From Kangiella sp. HZ709 (GTDB lineage Bacteria > Pseudomonadota > Gammaproteobacteria > Enterobacterales > Kangiellaceae): a stretch of 64,000 nt of DNA. The position numbers and the translations under genes are program-made. Numbering within the stretch: position 1 is the stretch's first letter; the number at the start of each line of letters is the position of its first letter. Where the stretch lies: the NCBI RefSeq assembly GCF_009674675.1, contig NZ_WKJC01000001.1, positions 1,830,599 to 1,894,598 of the forward strand. The letters are read 5' to 3'. This document shows, piece by piece, positions 19,847 through 28,228 of this stretch. The notes beneath the pieces are model-generated. The model was not told the DNA's origin, ran no database searches, and saw nothing but the letters and a program-made list of their open reading frames with translations.

Positions 19847-20758
19847 ATGGAAATCGTCATTGGGGCAATTGCGGCATTTGCCATTTTTTTAATTATATCT
19901 GGCGTAAAAACCGTATCTCAGGGTTACGAATATACTGTCGAACGTTTCGGCAAGTTAAAAACCGTATTAACACCAGGATTGCATATTATTATCCCTGTGG
20001 TGGATAAGATCGGCGCCAAAGTTAATATGATGGAACAGGTTTTAGACATTCCTGCACAACAAGTTATTTCGCAAGATAACGCAACTGTCACTATTGATGC
20101 AGTTTGTTTCTATCAAGTGGTTGATTCGGTAAAAGCGACTTATGAGGTCAATCAATTACATAGAGCCATGCAAAACCTAGTGATGACTAATATTCGTACA
20201 GTACTGGGCTCAATGGATTTGGATTGGATGCTGTCTAAGCGTGATGAAATCAATGCGCGAATTTTGACGATTGTCGATGAAGCGACCAACCCATGGGGTG
20301 TAAAAGTTACCCGTATTGAGATTAAAGATATTTTACCACCAAGAGACTTGGTTGATGCCATGGCGCGTCAGATGAAAGCTGAGCGTATTAAGCGTGCCCA
20401 AATCCTTGAAGCGGAAGGTACGAAACAATCTGAAATTCTTGAAGCTGAAGGTATGAAGCAATCGCAAATCCTACAAGCTGAAGGTGATAAGGAAGCGGCT
20501 TTCCGTGAAGCTGAGGCGCGTGAGCGTTTAGCTGAAGCTGAAGCGAACGCAACACAAATGGTATCAAAGGCTATCGCTGAAGGTAATGTGCAAGCGATCA
20601 ATTACTTTGTTGCTCAAAAATACGTCGATGCGTTAGGCAAAATTGCCACTTCCGATAATCAAAAAGTCTTGATGATGCCTCTAGAAGCTTCATCAGTGAT
20701 TGGCTCTGTTGCAGGCGTGGCCGAATTAGCGAAAGAAGCTTTTGGTAAAAAGTCTTAA
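19847..20758 (+). CDS. SPFH/Band-7 membrane protein (QmcA/stomatin-like)
   Basis: Membrane-anchored SPFH protein: an N-terminal hydrophobic segment (residues 2-20), the SPFH domain (about 22-185, with [14 protein letters not shown] and [12 protein letters not shown]), then an Ala/Glu-rich coiled coil (about 180-240). The repeats [22 protein letters not shown] and [10 protein letters not shown] in it are normal for this family. AGGAG lies before the ATG. The next gene encodes an NfeD-like protein, the usual SPFH partner, so the two probably form one membrane-microdomain unit. The E. coli QmcA/YbbK pair is the closest description. Confidence 0.9.
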   Translation: MEIVIGAIAAFAIFLIISGVKTVSQGYEYTVERFGKLKTVLTPGLHIIIPVVDKIGAKVNMMEQVLDIPAQQVISQDNATVTIDAVCFYQVVDSVKATYEVNQLHRAMQNLVMTNIRTVLGSMDLDWMLSKRDEINARILTIVDEATNPWGVKVTRIEIKDILPPRDLVDAMARQMKAERIKRAQILEAEGTKQSEILEAEGMKQSQILQAEGDKEAAFREAEARERLAEAEANATQMVSKAIAEGNVQAINYFVAQKYVDALGKIATSDNQKVLMMPLEASSVIGSVAGVAELAKEAFGKKS

Positions 20759-20791
20759 TTGACGACTGTTGATAATAGATAAGGAGTTATT

Positions 20792-21244
20792 ATGGAATTC
20801 TTTATGAATATGGAATATTGGCACTGGCTGGCTATTGGCCTGGTTTTGCTCACCCTTGAAATGTTTGCTCCTGGCGCGATTTTATTGTGGTTTGGGGTCG
20901 CAGGCATAGTAGTGGGTGTTTTGCAGCTGATTTTTGGGGATCTTATTGGTCCTCAAGTGCAATGGTTGCTTTTCTCGATATTCTCAATCGTCAGCATAGT
21001 TGCTTGGAAGTCTTATGCTAAAAAACACAAAATAGGTGTTCGAGACGAAAATGATACTCTGAACCAGCGTGGTAAAGCATTGATTGGTAAAGAGTTTGTA
21101 TTAAGTACTGCGATAGTTAACGGCGTTGGTAAAGCAAAAGTGGGAGATACTCACTGGCGCGTTATTGGCTCTGATATGGAAATTAATCAGCGGGTGAAAG
21201 TGGTTGGCTTTGAAGGTGCTAGCCTCAAGGTTGAAGCGCTTTAA
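20792..21244 (+). CDS. NfeD-like membrane protein (YbbK type)
   Basis: Short NfeD family member, 150 aa. Two to three membrane segments in the first 75 residues (WHWLAIGLVLLTLEMFAPGAILLWFG is characteristic) precede an OB-fold domain (about 90-150: LIGKEFVLSTAIVNGVGKAKVGDTHWRV). A strong RBS (AAGGAG) precedes the ATG. It follows the SPFH gene by 33 bases, and a hairpin terminator comes after it, so the pair is a two-gene operon. Confidence 0.9.
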   Translation: MEFFMNMEYWHWLAIGLVLLTLEMFAPGAILLWFGVAGIVVGVLQLIFGDLIGPQVQWLLFSIFSIVSIVAWKSYAKKHKIGVRDENDTLNQRGKALIGKEFVLSTAIVNGVGKAKVGDTHWRVIGSDMEINQRVKVVGFEGASLKVEAL

Positions 21245-21280
21245 AACAAACTATCAACGCTAAAATTCTGTTTAAGATAT

Positions 21281-21310
21281 AAAGGCAAATCGGAAGGTTT
21301 GCCTTTTTCT
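21281..21310 (+). terminator. Rho-independent terminator after the SPFH/NfeD pair
   Basis: Perfect nine-base stem AAAGGCAAA (21281-21289) and TTTGCCTTT (21298-21306), loop of eight, followed by a T-rich run. It lies 37 bases after the nfeD-like stop. Confidence 0.85.
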
Positions 21311-21428
21311 TTTTTAGCTCACAGTAGGCCTTGAAAAACTAGGTTTAAGCAATCATTTGTGTATAATGCTTTATCCTGTAATGCTGGCTAAATAGCTAGT
21401 ATCCGTATGAATTAACGTTAGAAGACTT

Positions 21429-21854
21429 ATGGAACAATTGATTGAATTTTATTCCAACCACTATCTATTAGGTAGCGCTTGGATCCTTGCGGCAGTTTTA
21501 CTAATACTCAGTTATGTGCAAACTGCAATGAGCGGCTCTCAAAGCCTGACGACTGTTGGAGCTACTGAAGTGGTGAATCGAGAAAATGGTGTTATGATCG
21601 ATTTGCGTTCTATCGCAGACTTCAATAAAGGACATATTTCAGGTTCGATTAACCTGCCTTTTACTAAATTAAAAGATAGCATGAAAGATCTTGAAAAATA
21701 TCAAGACAGCCCCATGATTATGGTTTGTAACACTGGGATGCAAGCAGGCGCTGCTTCTACAATGTTACGAGCTAAAGGTTTTAAGGATGTTCATAAGTTA
21801 AAAGGTGGTATCCAATCATGGACTGCCGAGAACCTTCCTTTAAAGAAAGGCTAA
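21429..21854 (+). CDS. Membrane-anchored rhodanese-like sulfurtransferase (YibN type)
   Basis: One N-terminal membrane segment (about residues 13-30) and a rhodanese domain (about 45-138) with the catalytic Cys100 in MIMVCNTGMQAGAA. Length 141 aa matches E. coli YibN. It is first in the conserved yibN-grxC-secB-gpsA run. A TATAAT hexamer at 21362-21367 could be its -10 box, but the matching -35 is weak. Substrate unknown. Confidence 0.88.
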   Translation: MEQLIEFYSNHYLLGSAWILAAVLLILSYVQTAMSGSQSLTTVGATEVVNRENGVMIDLRSIADFNKGHISGSINLPFTKLKDSMKDLEKYQDSPMIMVCNTGMQAGAASTMLRAKGFKDVHKLKGGIQSWTAENLPLKKG

Positions 21855-21871
21855 CTGTTTAATTAGAGAAA

Positions 21872-22147
21872 TTGGCTTTGAAACAACAAGCAAAAATTGT
21901 TATTTATACAAAAACTTACTGTCCTTACTGTATTCGCGCTAAGCAATTGCTAAATTCCTTAGAGCTGGACTACCAAGAAATTTCTGTAGATGGCAAACCG
22001 CAATTACAAGATGAAATGGCAAAGATGGCGGGTAAACGAACTGTGCCACAAGTTTTTATCGATGATACACCTATTGGCGGCTGCGATGACCTTTTTGCCT
22101 TACGAAGAGCAAACAAATTAGAAGCATTGGTTTTTACTAATGCGTAA
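21872..22147 (+). CDS. grxC: Glutaredoxin 3
   Basis: Cytosolic thiol-disulfide oxidoreductase. The dithiol active site CPYC is at residues 17-20, and the glutathione-binding TVPQVFIDDTPIGGCDD follows. Length 91 aa is slightly above the E. coli protein. The start is TTG at 21872, supported by the spacing to the rhodanese gene and by a purine-rich stretch upstream; no nearby ATG would keep the first beta strand. Second gene of the yibN-grxC-secB-gpsA operon. Confidence 0.93.
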   Translation: MALKQQAKIVIYTKTYCPYCIRAKQLLNSLELDYQEISVDGKPQLQDEMAKMAGKRTVPQVFIDDTPIGGCDDLFALRRANKLEALVFTNA

Positions 22148-22185
22148 TTCATGAAAATATTAAAGAAAAGATAAGAGAGAAGATA

Positions 22186-22689
22186 ATGGCTGAGAATGAT
22201 CAAGTTCAAAACCCACAAGAGCAACTAAACCCGCAAGAAGCGCAAGGTAAGCAAATTCATTTGCAGACTATTTATGCAAAAGATATTTCTTTAGAAACAC
22301 CAAACTCTCCTGAGATATTCTTAGAAGAATATAAGCCTGATATGAAAATCAGCTTAGCTAATAATGTTAAAGAATTACAAAATGATGCATATGAAGCTGA
22401 CTTACAAGTGACCGTAACCGCTAAGGTTGGAGAAAAAACCGCTTTTATTGCTGAAGTTAAATATGGTGGCGTGTTTAATGTAAGTGGTTATGACGAGTCA
22501 ACTACAGCCCAAATTCTAAGAACTTTTTGTCCTGAACAATTGTTCCCATACGTTCGTGAAGCTATCTCTGAGTCAATTGCCCGTGCTGGATTCCCTAGAT
22601 TCATTTTAACTCCTGTAAACTTTAACTCCTTGTATGAGCAAGCAAGACAACAAAATCAAGCCGGCCAACCAGCTGAAGGCCAAGCTTAA
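22186..22689 (+). CDS. secB: Protein-export chaperone SecB
   Basis: Tetrameric cytosolic chaperone that keeps preproteins unfolded and delivers them to SecA. The core runs about residues 20-155 (QTIYAKDISLETPNSPEIF; FCPEQLFPYVREAISE; GFPRFILTPVNFNSLY). The N-terminal tail is Gln/Asn-rich and a little longer than in E. coli (167 against 155 aa). A good RBS (GAGAGAAG) precedes the ATG. It lies between grxC and gpsA as in enterics. Confidence 0.96.
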   Translation: MAENDQVQNPQEQLNPQEAQGKQIHLQTIYAKDISLETPNSPEIFLEEYKPDMKISLANNVKELQNDAYEADLQVTVTAKVGEKTAFIAEVKYGGVFNVSGYDESTTAQILRTFCPEQLFPYVREAISESIARAGFPRFILTPVNFNSLYEQARQQNQAGQPAEGQA

Positions 22690-22720
22690 TTCAGTCAATC
22701 TGACTTACTAAAAAGTTAAT

Positions 22721-23725
22721 ATGGCTAAATCACTTTCCATTGCGGTCCTAGGAGCTGGCTCCTACGGTACCGCCTTGGCTGTGTTGCTAGCCAATAATGG
22801 TAATCAAGTTACCTTATGGGCACGCAAAACTAAGCAAGTTGCGCAGATGCAACAAGACGGTGCCAATCAGCAGTACCTTCCTGACGTTTCTTTTCCTGAA
22901 AATTTATTTATTACCGATGATTTACCAACAGCCTTAAACAAGGTTGATACGGTTTTGATTTCAGTACCAAGTCATGCATTTAAAAAGTGTTTGGAGCAAG
23001 CCAGACCCTATTTAGATAGTGGCAACCAGATAGTATGGGCAAGTAAAGGTTTAGATCCGGAAACTGGCGATCTATTGGGTACCACTTTGGAGTCAATACT
23101 AGGGTTTGAAGTTTCTTATGCCATTTTATCAGGGCCAACTTTTGCTAAGGAAATGGCAATGGGAATGCCTACAGCCATAACCTTGGCTTCAAAAAATAAG
23201 AAGTTACGCAAAGGTTTTGCTAAAGCATTGCACAACGAGCGCTTCAGAGTTTATTTGAGTAAAGATGTAGTCGGGGTGCAGATTGGTGGTGCTGTAAAAA
23301 ACGTAATAGCAATCGGCGCAGGAATCGCAGATGGTCTTGGTTTTGGTGCTAATGCCAGAACCGCACTGATTACTCGCGGGCTTGCAGAAATGATGCGTTT
23401 GGGTAAGGCCCTTGGTGGCAAGCGTAAAACTTTTAATGGCATGGCTGGTATGGGTGATTTGGTTTTAACCTGCACAGATAATCAGTCTCGTAATCGACGC
23501 TTTGGGATGGCTCTGGGTAAGGGTAAAGACCGAGCAGCAATAGAAGCTGAAATCGGCCAAGTGGTTGAAGGGGTTCGTAATGCCAAAGAAGTTAAAATGT
23601 TAGCTGAAAGAACTGGTGTGGAAATGCCCATTTGCCAAGCGATATATCAAATTATTTATAAGGGTGTCGATCCTAAGCAAGTTGCTCATCAGTTGCTGAC
23701 TAGAGACTTAAAACGAGAGTCTTAG
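22721..23725 (+). CDS. gpsA: Glycerol-3-phosphate dehydrogenase [NAD(P)+]
   Basis: Makes sn-glycerol 3-phosphate from dihydroxyacetone phosphate for phospholipid synthesis. The Rossmann motif GAGSYG is at residues 11-16. The catalytic Lys region GGAVKNVIAIGAGIADGLGFG and the substrate loop MAGMGDLVLTCTDNQSRNRRFG are intact. Length 334 aa is standard. Last gene of the operon, convergent with trmL; the 33-base gap between them shows no clear hairpin. Confidence 0.96.
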   Translation: MAKSLSIAVLGAGSYGTALAVLLANNGNQVTLWARKTKQVAQMQQDGANQQYLPDVSFPENLFITDDLPTALNKVDTVLISVPSHAFKKCLEQARPYLDSGNQIVWASKGLDPETGDLLGTTLESILGFEVSYAILSGPTFAKEMAMGMPTAITLASKNKKLRKGFAKALHNERFRVYLSKDVVGVQIGGAVKNVIAIGAGIADGLGFGANARTALITRGLAEMMRLGKALGGKRKTFNGMAGMGDLVLTCTDNQSRNRRFGMALGKGKDRAAIEAEIGQVVEGVRNAKEVKMLAERTGVEMPICQAIYQIIYKGVDPKQVAHQLLTRDLKRES

Positions 23726-23758
23726 CAAGTTACAGCTCTCCTAAATCAGGCAGTCATT

Positions 23759-24220
23759 TTATTCAAATTGAGCGAAGCTTTTCTGCCTCAATGCTTCATA
23801 AGCCAAAATCGCGACGGTATTCGATAAGTTCAAACTACGGCTATCCTTTTTCATTGGAATGCGGAGTAGGTGTTCGGCAATGTCTTGTAATATCCAGTCA
23901 GGCAAACCTCGAGTTTCAGGCCCAAATATAAAAAAATCTCCGTCTTGGTATTCAATTTTATGATAGTAGGCTTTACCTTTAGTGCTTAAGCCAAATAAAC
24001 GCTCTGGTTGTGCTGAATCTTTAAATTCTTGATAGGTTTTATGAATCTTAACTTTTGCCCATTCGTGATAATCTAGGCCAGCGCGACGCATTCTTTTATC
24101 ATCGATTTCAAACCCTAGAGGTTCGATCAAATGTAGTTGAAATCCAGTATTGGCACATAGGCGAATAATATTGCCGGTATTGGGCGGGATCTCTGGTTCA
24201 AACAGTACTATATGAAACAT
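23759..24220 (-). CDS. trmL: tRNA (cytidine/uridine-34-2'-O)-methyltransferase TrmL
   Basis: SPOUT-class methyltransferase that modifies the wobble base of leucine tRNAs. Motifs: [34 protein letters not shown] and [20 protein letters not shown], which forms the trefoil-knot SAM site. Length 153 aa matches E. coli TrmL (YibK). It starts where the upstream ntrC-like gene ends, sharing one base, so it may be read through from the ntrBC transcript. Confidence 0.93.
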   Translation of the reverse strand: MFHIVLFEPEIPPNTGNIIRLCANTGFQLHLIEPLGFEIDDKRMRRAGLDYHEWAKVKIHKTYQEFKDSAQPERLFGLSTKGKAYYHKIEYQDGDFFIFGPETRGLPDWILQDIAEHLLRIPMKKDSRSLNLSNTVAILAYEALRQKSFAQFE

Positions 24221-24852
24221 TAGTTGTTATCTTCTGTAGTTTTATTGCCGCTTGATTGGGCATCTAATTGCCAAGATTGTAGTTTACGCGTCAAGGTATT
24301 GCGACCCCAACCTAATAATTTCGCTGCTTTTTGCTTGTGACCTTGGCAAATTGTTAATGCTTGCTCGACCATAAATTGCTCAAAACCTTTTTGTAACTCC
24401 GTAAAAATACTTTGATTTCCTTGATGGTATTCGGCCAGCATGGTTCTTTGAATTTGCTCCTGCCATGGTGGTAACTCTTCAATTGAATCTTTAGCGATCG
24501 CTTTTTGGCATATGGAAACAGCTTGAATGATATCGAATGGTTTTGGTAAAAAATCAAAAGCACCAATTTTGTGTGATTCAACCGCCATTTGAGTATCGGT
24601 ATTGGCAGTGATAATCACCACTGGCAAATCAGGATGGCGAAGCTTTATCGTCTCCATTAATTCTAAGCCGCTGATTCCTGGCATCTGTACATCGGTGATG
24701 ATCAATTTTGGTAATTGTTGTTCAATTAACTTGAGCGCGTCCTGTCCATTATTAGCGGCAACAACCTTAAAGCCAGCATTATTAAGGGCTTTGCTTAAAA
24801 CCCAGCGAATAGAGCTGTCATCATCGACTAAAAGAATTAATGGTTTATCCAT
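24220..24852 (-). CDS. NtrC-like response regulator lacking the sigma-54 AAA+ domain
   Basis: Receiver domain (residues 1-118) joined to a Fis-type helix-turn-helix (about 155-195). Receiver residues match NtrC numbering: Asp54 (phospho-acceptor), Thr82 and Lys104. The C-terminal end has [18 protein letters not shown], almost identical to NtrC's DNA-binding end. Between them are only about 35 linker residues, which resemble the stretch that follows the AAA+ domain in NtrC ([11 protein letters not shown]). No Walker A/B or GAFTGA motif exists in any frame here, so this is a clean in-frame loss and not a frameshift. Length is 210 aa against about 470 for NtrC. The start overlaps ntrB by eight bases. 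Layout recalls PrrA/RegA regulators, but the sequence is NtrC-like. Probably a nitrogen regulator working without sigma-54. Confidence 0.9.
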   Translation of the reverse strand: MDKPLILLVDDDSSIRWVLSKALNNAGFKVVAANNGQDALKLIEQQLPKLIITDVQMPGISGLELMETIKLRHPDLPVVIITANTDTQMAVESHKIGAFDFLPKPFDIIQAVSICQKAIAKDSIEELPPWQEQIQRTMLAEYHQGNQSIFTELQKGFEQFMVEQALTICQGHKQKAAKLLGWGRNTLTRKLQSWQLDAQSSGNKTTEDNN

Positions 24853-25897
24853 TGGAATGATCGCTGTTTAAAGGTAAGTAACAACGGAATTGAGTAAGTC
24901 CATTCTTCGAGTCAACTTCAATGGTTCCTTGATGTTGCTGCAATAAACCCTGGGCTATGCCAAGTCCTAGTCCAGAACTGTTCTTGCCGCTAATCATTGG
25001 GAAGAAAATACTGGGCTTGAGCGCTTCAGGAATGCCGCAGCCATTATCAATAATACTAATACAAACGGCTAGATTCACTTCAGGCGCTAAAGGGTGCTCT
25101 TTTTTAATACGAGTTTTGAAAGTGAGTTTAGGATTGTTAGTTTCAACTAAAGCATCAACGGAGTTTTGAGCTAGATTTAGTACAACTTGATAAATCTGCT
25201 CAGGCGCTAATTCCAGCTCAGGTAGACTAGGATCATAATCTCTGACAATGGTGATATTTGGCGGCAAGTTTAAGCTTAAGAATCTAATGACATCTTCAAT
25301 GATTTCATGAATATTGACTCTTAATCGACTGGCGACTTGCTGCCCCAGCAACATTCTATTCACGAGTTGAGTTAACCGTTTAACTTCTTTGCTAATGACG
25401 TTACTAATTTCAAGGTTATCTTTCGGTTCAGGATTGATAAGTTGTGCTGCGCCTGCGATACCCGTTAGAGGTGTTTTTATTTCATGTGCGAGATTATTCA
25501 AAAGTTGTTGCTGGATTTGTTGTTGTCGAAGAATTTCTTCTTCTTGCTTATGCCTTTTAACTAAAGAACTATTTTGCCATTCGATCAATAAATAATAATC
25601 GTTAGCCAGAAGAATTTTTTGTAATACTAACTCGGCATCAACTGACTGTTGATTTTTGAATTGCAATAAGCGCTTGTCATAAATTTTAGTTTCTAGATGG
25701 CTTAATTGCGATAACCACTCCCTAACCGGTAAACTTTCAGCTTCGATAAAATAGTTAAAGCGTTTACCAATCAAATTGCGTGCGGTGATCCCTACAGCTC
25801 TTTCAGCACTATTGTTTAAATAAAAAAAGCGACCATTGAGATCGAGAATCAAAATAGCCGTAGTGATTTGCGAAAGAAGAGGAGCTTCAGAGTCCAT
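24845..25897 (-). CDS. ntrB: Nitrogen-regulation sensor kinase NtrB (GlnL)
   Basis: Soluble histidine kinase/phosphatase that sets NtrC phosphorylation in response to PII. An N-terminal PAS domain (about 8-110) is followed by the H-box NNLAHEIKTPLTGIAGAAQL with His138. The ATPase domain has NLAQNSVDAL, DNGCGIP and SSGLGLGIAQGLL. Length 350 aa equals enteric NtrB. It overlaps the next gene, the shortened ntrC-like regulator. A perfect NtrC-type palindrome (25951-25967) lies 54 bases upstream, suggesting autoregulation. Confidence 0.94.
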   Translation of the reverse strand: MDSEAPLLSQITTAILILDLNGRFFYLNNSAERAVGITARNLIGKRFNYFIEAESLPVREWLSQLSHLETKIYDKRLLQFKNQQSVDAELVLQKILLANDYYLLIEWQNSSLVKRHKQEEEILRQQQIQQQLLNNLAHEIKTPLTGIAGAAQLINPEPKDNLEISNVISKEVKRLTQLVNRMLLGQQVASRLRVNIHEIIEDVIRFLSLNLPPNITIVRDYDPSLPELELAPEQIYQVVLNLAQNSVDALVETNNPKLTFKTRIKKEHPLAPEVNLAVCISIIDNGCGIPEALKPSIFFPMISGKNSSGLGLGIAQGLLQQHQGTIEVDSKNGLTQFRCYLPLNSDHSNG

Positions 25898-25943
25898 ATT
25901 AAATGATTTACAGTATCGTTTTAACTATTTTATGCTATAGCAA

Positions 25944-25969
25944 CAAAAAATGCACCATACTGGTGCATT
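25944..25969 (-). terminator. Probable terminator of the DUF4124 gene, overlapping the NtrC box
   Basis: Read on the minus strand, a nine-base stem AATGCACCA/TGGTGCATT with a three-base loop is followed by six Ts. It lies about 20 bases after the stop of the DUF4124 gene. The stem is the same sequence as the NtrC-type palindrome. The tight three-base loop makes it a less ideal terminator. Confidence 0.6.
25951..25967. promoter_or_regulatory. NtrC-type operator upstream of ntrB
   Basis: Perfect palindrome TGCACCATACTGGTGCA with seven-base arms identical to those of the site upstream of glnA. It matches the enteric NtrC consensus (TGCACCA-N3-TGGTGCA). Its centre is about 62 bases before the ntrB start. 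The same bases also form a hairpin followed by Ts on the minus strand, so it may double as a terminator. Confidence 0.7.
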
Positions 25970-25988
25970 CGCGATTCATGCGTTCAAA

Positions 25989-26600
25989 TTAGCGCCTGTT
26001 GTTTTGCAATCTTGAAGCTCGCAATAAGTGAAATTCTGTTGATTCACTCGATTGCAAAATCTCACCAGTGGAATCATCGATAACTTGAGCCGTCAATTGA
26101 TGAGTGCCGCGATCGACACTGGTTAATGAGAAGTAAGGTACTTTTTGGTCAGGGCTTGCCGCTTCACCATCCATCAATAATCGAATACTATGTTCTCTTT
26201 GCAGCATTGGAGTGATGGCGACTATTATATAGAGGTTGCCATCATTCGCTCGAACGGCTTCATCATTAGTGGGTTTTTCTATGGATAGGAGCTGGTACTG
26301 AAAGGGCTTTGTCTTCTCGTTGTTGTCATCCTGTTTTCTTTTACCAAATCCTACGACAAACTTATCTTCTACGTTTTTATTGGTTTTTACTTTCGGAATA
26401 GCCATCACATTTTTACTCGTGTCGACTACCACTTTTTTAGCACCAGGAAGGGGCTTATCAGTAAAAATTACACGGCCGTTTTTGTCTATTTTTTTATACA
26501 GTGTTTTTTCTTCTGCTGAAGATTTAGCGCTCACAGTTGCCAATAGTAAGGCTGAACTGAGGTAGATTAGAATATTTTTCAATGACACAGGAAACTCCAT
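25989..26600 (-). CDS. DUF4124 domain-containing secreted protein
   Basis: Predicted periplasmic protein of unknown function. The signal peptide or anchor is at residues 8-29. The DUF4124 motif is about 33-60 (TLYKKIDKNGRVIFTDKPLPGAKKVVV). The second half (about 100-195) looks like an immunoglobulin-like beta domain (IRLLMDGEAAS...TQVIDDSTGEIL style). Genes of this family often sit between glnA and ntrBC in gammaproteobacteria, as here, but no direct role in nitrogen control is shown. It has its own hairpins on both sides. Confidence 0.82.
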   Translation of the reverse strand: MEFPVSLKNILIYLSSALLLATVSAKSSAEEKTLYKKIDKNGRVIFTDKPLPGAKKVVVDTSKNVMAIPKVKTNKNVEDKFVVGFGKRKQDDNNEKTKPFQYQLLSIEKPTNDEAVRANDGNLYIIVAITPMLQREHSIRLLMDGEAASPDQKVPYFSLTSVDRGTHQLTAQVIDDSTGEILQSSESTEFHLLRASRLQNNRR

Positions 26601-26645
26601 ATCGCAATATAACTAAAGTATTCCTGAGAAAATTGATGCTGTCAA

Positions 26646-26673
26646 AACAAAAAAGCCCAGCGGTTGCTGGGCT
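26646..26673 (-). terminator. Terminator of glnA
   Basis: Stem AGCCCAGC/GCTGGGCT (26654-26673) with a four-base loop, followed on the minus strand by a T run (As at 26648-26653). It is 31 bases after the glnA stop. A strong GC-rich stem and good T tract make this confident; it also separates glnA from the DUF4124 gene. Confidence 0.9.
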
Positions 26674-26703
26674 TTGATAAGCGGTTTGAGTAATCTCAAT
26701 AGC

Positions 26704-28125
26704 TTATAGGCTGTAATACATTTCAAACTCAATTGGATGAGTTGTCATGTTTAACAAAGCAACTTCTTCGCGCTTCAATGCAATATAAGCATCTAACATA
26801 TCGTCAGAGAATACACCGCCGCGAGTTAAGAATTCGCGATCCGCATCTAGCGCATCTAATGCTTGCTCTAATGAGTTAGCAACGGTTGGAATTTCAGCTG
26901 CTTCTTCAGCAGGTAAATCATATAAATCCTTATCCATGGCGTCGCCTGGGTGGATTTTGTTTTGGATGCCGTCAAGACCAGCCATCATCATCGCCGCAAA
27001 GGCTAAGTATGGGTTGGCCATTGGATCTGGAAAACGCGCTTCGATACGACGTGCTTTAGGGCTTGGTACGTGTGGAATACGAATCGACGCAGATCGATTG
27101 CGCGCAGAGTAAGCCAACATGACTGGAGCTTCGAAGCCAGGAACTAAACGCTTATAAGAGTTAGTTGAAGGGTTAGTGATAGCATTTAAAGCACGGGCAT
27201 GTTTAATGATACCACCAATGTAATACAATGCTTCTTCAGAAAGACCACCATATTTGTCACCAGCGAAGATATTGGTTCCATCTTTTGCAAGAGATTGATG
27301 AATATGCATACCAGTACCGTTGTCACCAACAATTGGCTTAGGCATGAAAGTTGCCGTTTTGCCATATGCATGAGCAACGTTGTGAGTTACATATTTAAGA
27401 ATTTGTACTTCGTCAGCTTTTTTTACCAAGGTATTAAATTGAGTAGCGATTTCGTTTTGACCAGCTGTTGCCACTTCATGGTGATGTGCTTCGATGACTA
27501 AACCCATTTCTTCCATTACTAGACACATTTGCGAGCGAATATCTTGCGATGAATCGACAGGCGGAACTGGGAAATAGCCACCTTTAACACGAGGGCGGTG
27601 ACCTGTGTTGCCATCTTCATAACTCTTATCAGAGTTCCAAGCAGCTTCCGGGTCATCAATTTTCACCATAGAGCCGCTCATGTCAGTTTTGAACTTAACG
27701 TCTTCGAACATAAAGAATTCTGGCTCAGGACCAAAATAAGCCGTATCAGCAATACCGGTAGATTTTAAATATTCTTCTGCGCGCTTAGCTACTGAGCGAG
27801 GGTCACGCTCATAACCTGTCATTGTTGACGGCTCTAAGATATCGCAACGCAAGTTTAGAGTAGGATCTTCGAAGAAAGGATCCATTACAGCCGTAGATGT
27901 ATCAGGCATTAAAACCATGTCAGATTCGTTAATGCCTTTCCAGCCAGCAATAGAAGAGCCGTCAAACATCTTACCGTCTTGTAAGAAGTCTTCGTCTACC
28001 TGATGGGCAGGAATGGTAACATGTTGTTCTTTACCTTTCGTATCGGTAAAACGTAAATCAACGAAACGAACTTCGTTTTCCTTAAGCATTTCTAAAACGG
28101 CAGCAACTGACATAAATTTCTCCAA
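26704..28125 (-). CDS. glnA: Glutamine synthetase type I
   Basis: Dodecameric enzyme making glutamine from glutamate, ammonia and ATP. Family motifs include [17 protein letters not shown], the [13 protein letters not shown] metal/ammonium region and the KP(I/M)xGDNGTGMH loop. The adenylylation site is present (Tyr402 in DLYDLPAEE), so it is the GSI-beta form controlled by GlnE. Length 473 aa is near the enteric 469. Upstream there is a perfect NtrC-type palindrome and a sigma-70-like TATAAT, but no convincing -24/-12 element. Confidence 0.97.
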   Translation of the reverse strand: MEKFMSVAAVLEMLKENEVRFVDLRFTDTKGKEQHVTIPAHQVDEDFLQDGKMFDGSSIAGWKGINESDMVLMPDTSTAVMDPFFEDPTLNLRCDILEPSTMTGYERDPRSVAKRAEEYLKSTGIADTAYFGPEPEFFMFEDVKFKTDMSGSMVKIDDPEAAWNSDKSYEDGNTGHRPRVKGGYFPVPPVDSSQDIRSQMCLVMEEMGLVIEAHHHEVATAGQNEIATQFNTLVKKADEVQILKYVTHNVAHAYGKTATFMPKPIVGDNGTGMHIHQSLAKDGTNIFAGDKYGGLSEEALYYIGGIIKHARALNAITNPSTNSYKRLVPGFEAPVMLAYSARNRSASIRIPHVPSPKARRIEARFPDPMANPYLAFAAMMMAGLDGIQNKIHPGDAMDKDLYDLPAEEAAEIPTVANSLEQALDALDADREFLTRGGVFSDDMLDAYIALKREEVALLNMTTHPIEFEMYYSL

Positions 28126-28146
28126 ATAAGGTCTTAAGCAAAATAT

Positions 28147-28181
28147 TGGGGCAATTATACGGATAAATGGAAGTTAACTGT
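28147..28181 (-). promoter_or_regulatory. Candidate sigma-70-type promoter of glnA
   Basis: A perfect TATAAT -10 hexamer is on the minus strand at 28159-28154, about 29 bases before the glnA ATG. The -35 position has no good match, which would fit a promoter that needs an activator. The NtrC-type palindrome is centred about 64 bases upstream of the -10 box. The nearest -24/-12 lookalike (28139-28156) lacks the required GG. Confidence 0.5.
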
Positions 28182-28211
28182 AGTTAATTTAGAGGCTACA
28201 AAGAAAGCCGC

Positions 28212-28228
28212 TGCACCATAGTGGTGCA
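28212..28228. promoter_or_regulatory. NtrC-type operator upstream of glnA
   Basis: Perfect 17-base palindrome TGCACCATAGTGGTGCA, matching the enteric NtrC-box consensus. It lies 87 bases from the glnA start and 308 bases from the divergent TonB receptor start. Unlike the site before ntrB, neither strand has a T tract after it, so it is not a terminator. Confidence 0.8.

Noticed and set aside
20395..20525. Short internal repeats in the SPFH gene
   Set aside because: The ILEAEG-type repeats are the normal coiled-coil segment of this protein family.
28139..28156. Possible -24/-12 (sigma-54) promoter of glnA on the minus strand
   Set aside because: The minus-strand reading has TTGC at the -12 side, but CC where the essential GG of the -24 element should be, so it does not meet the consensus.
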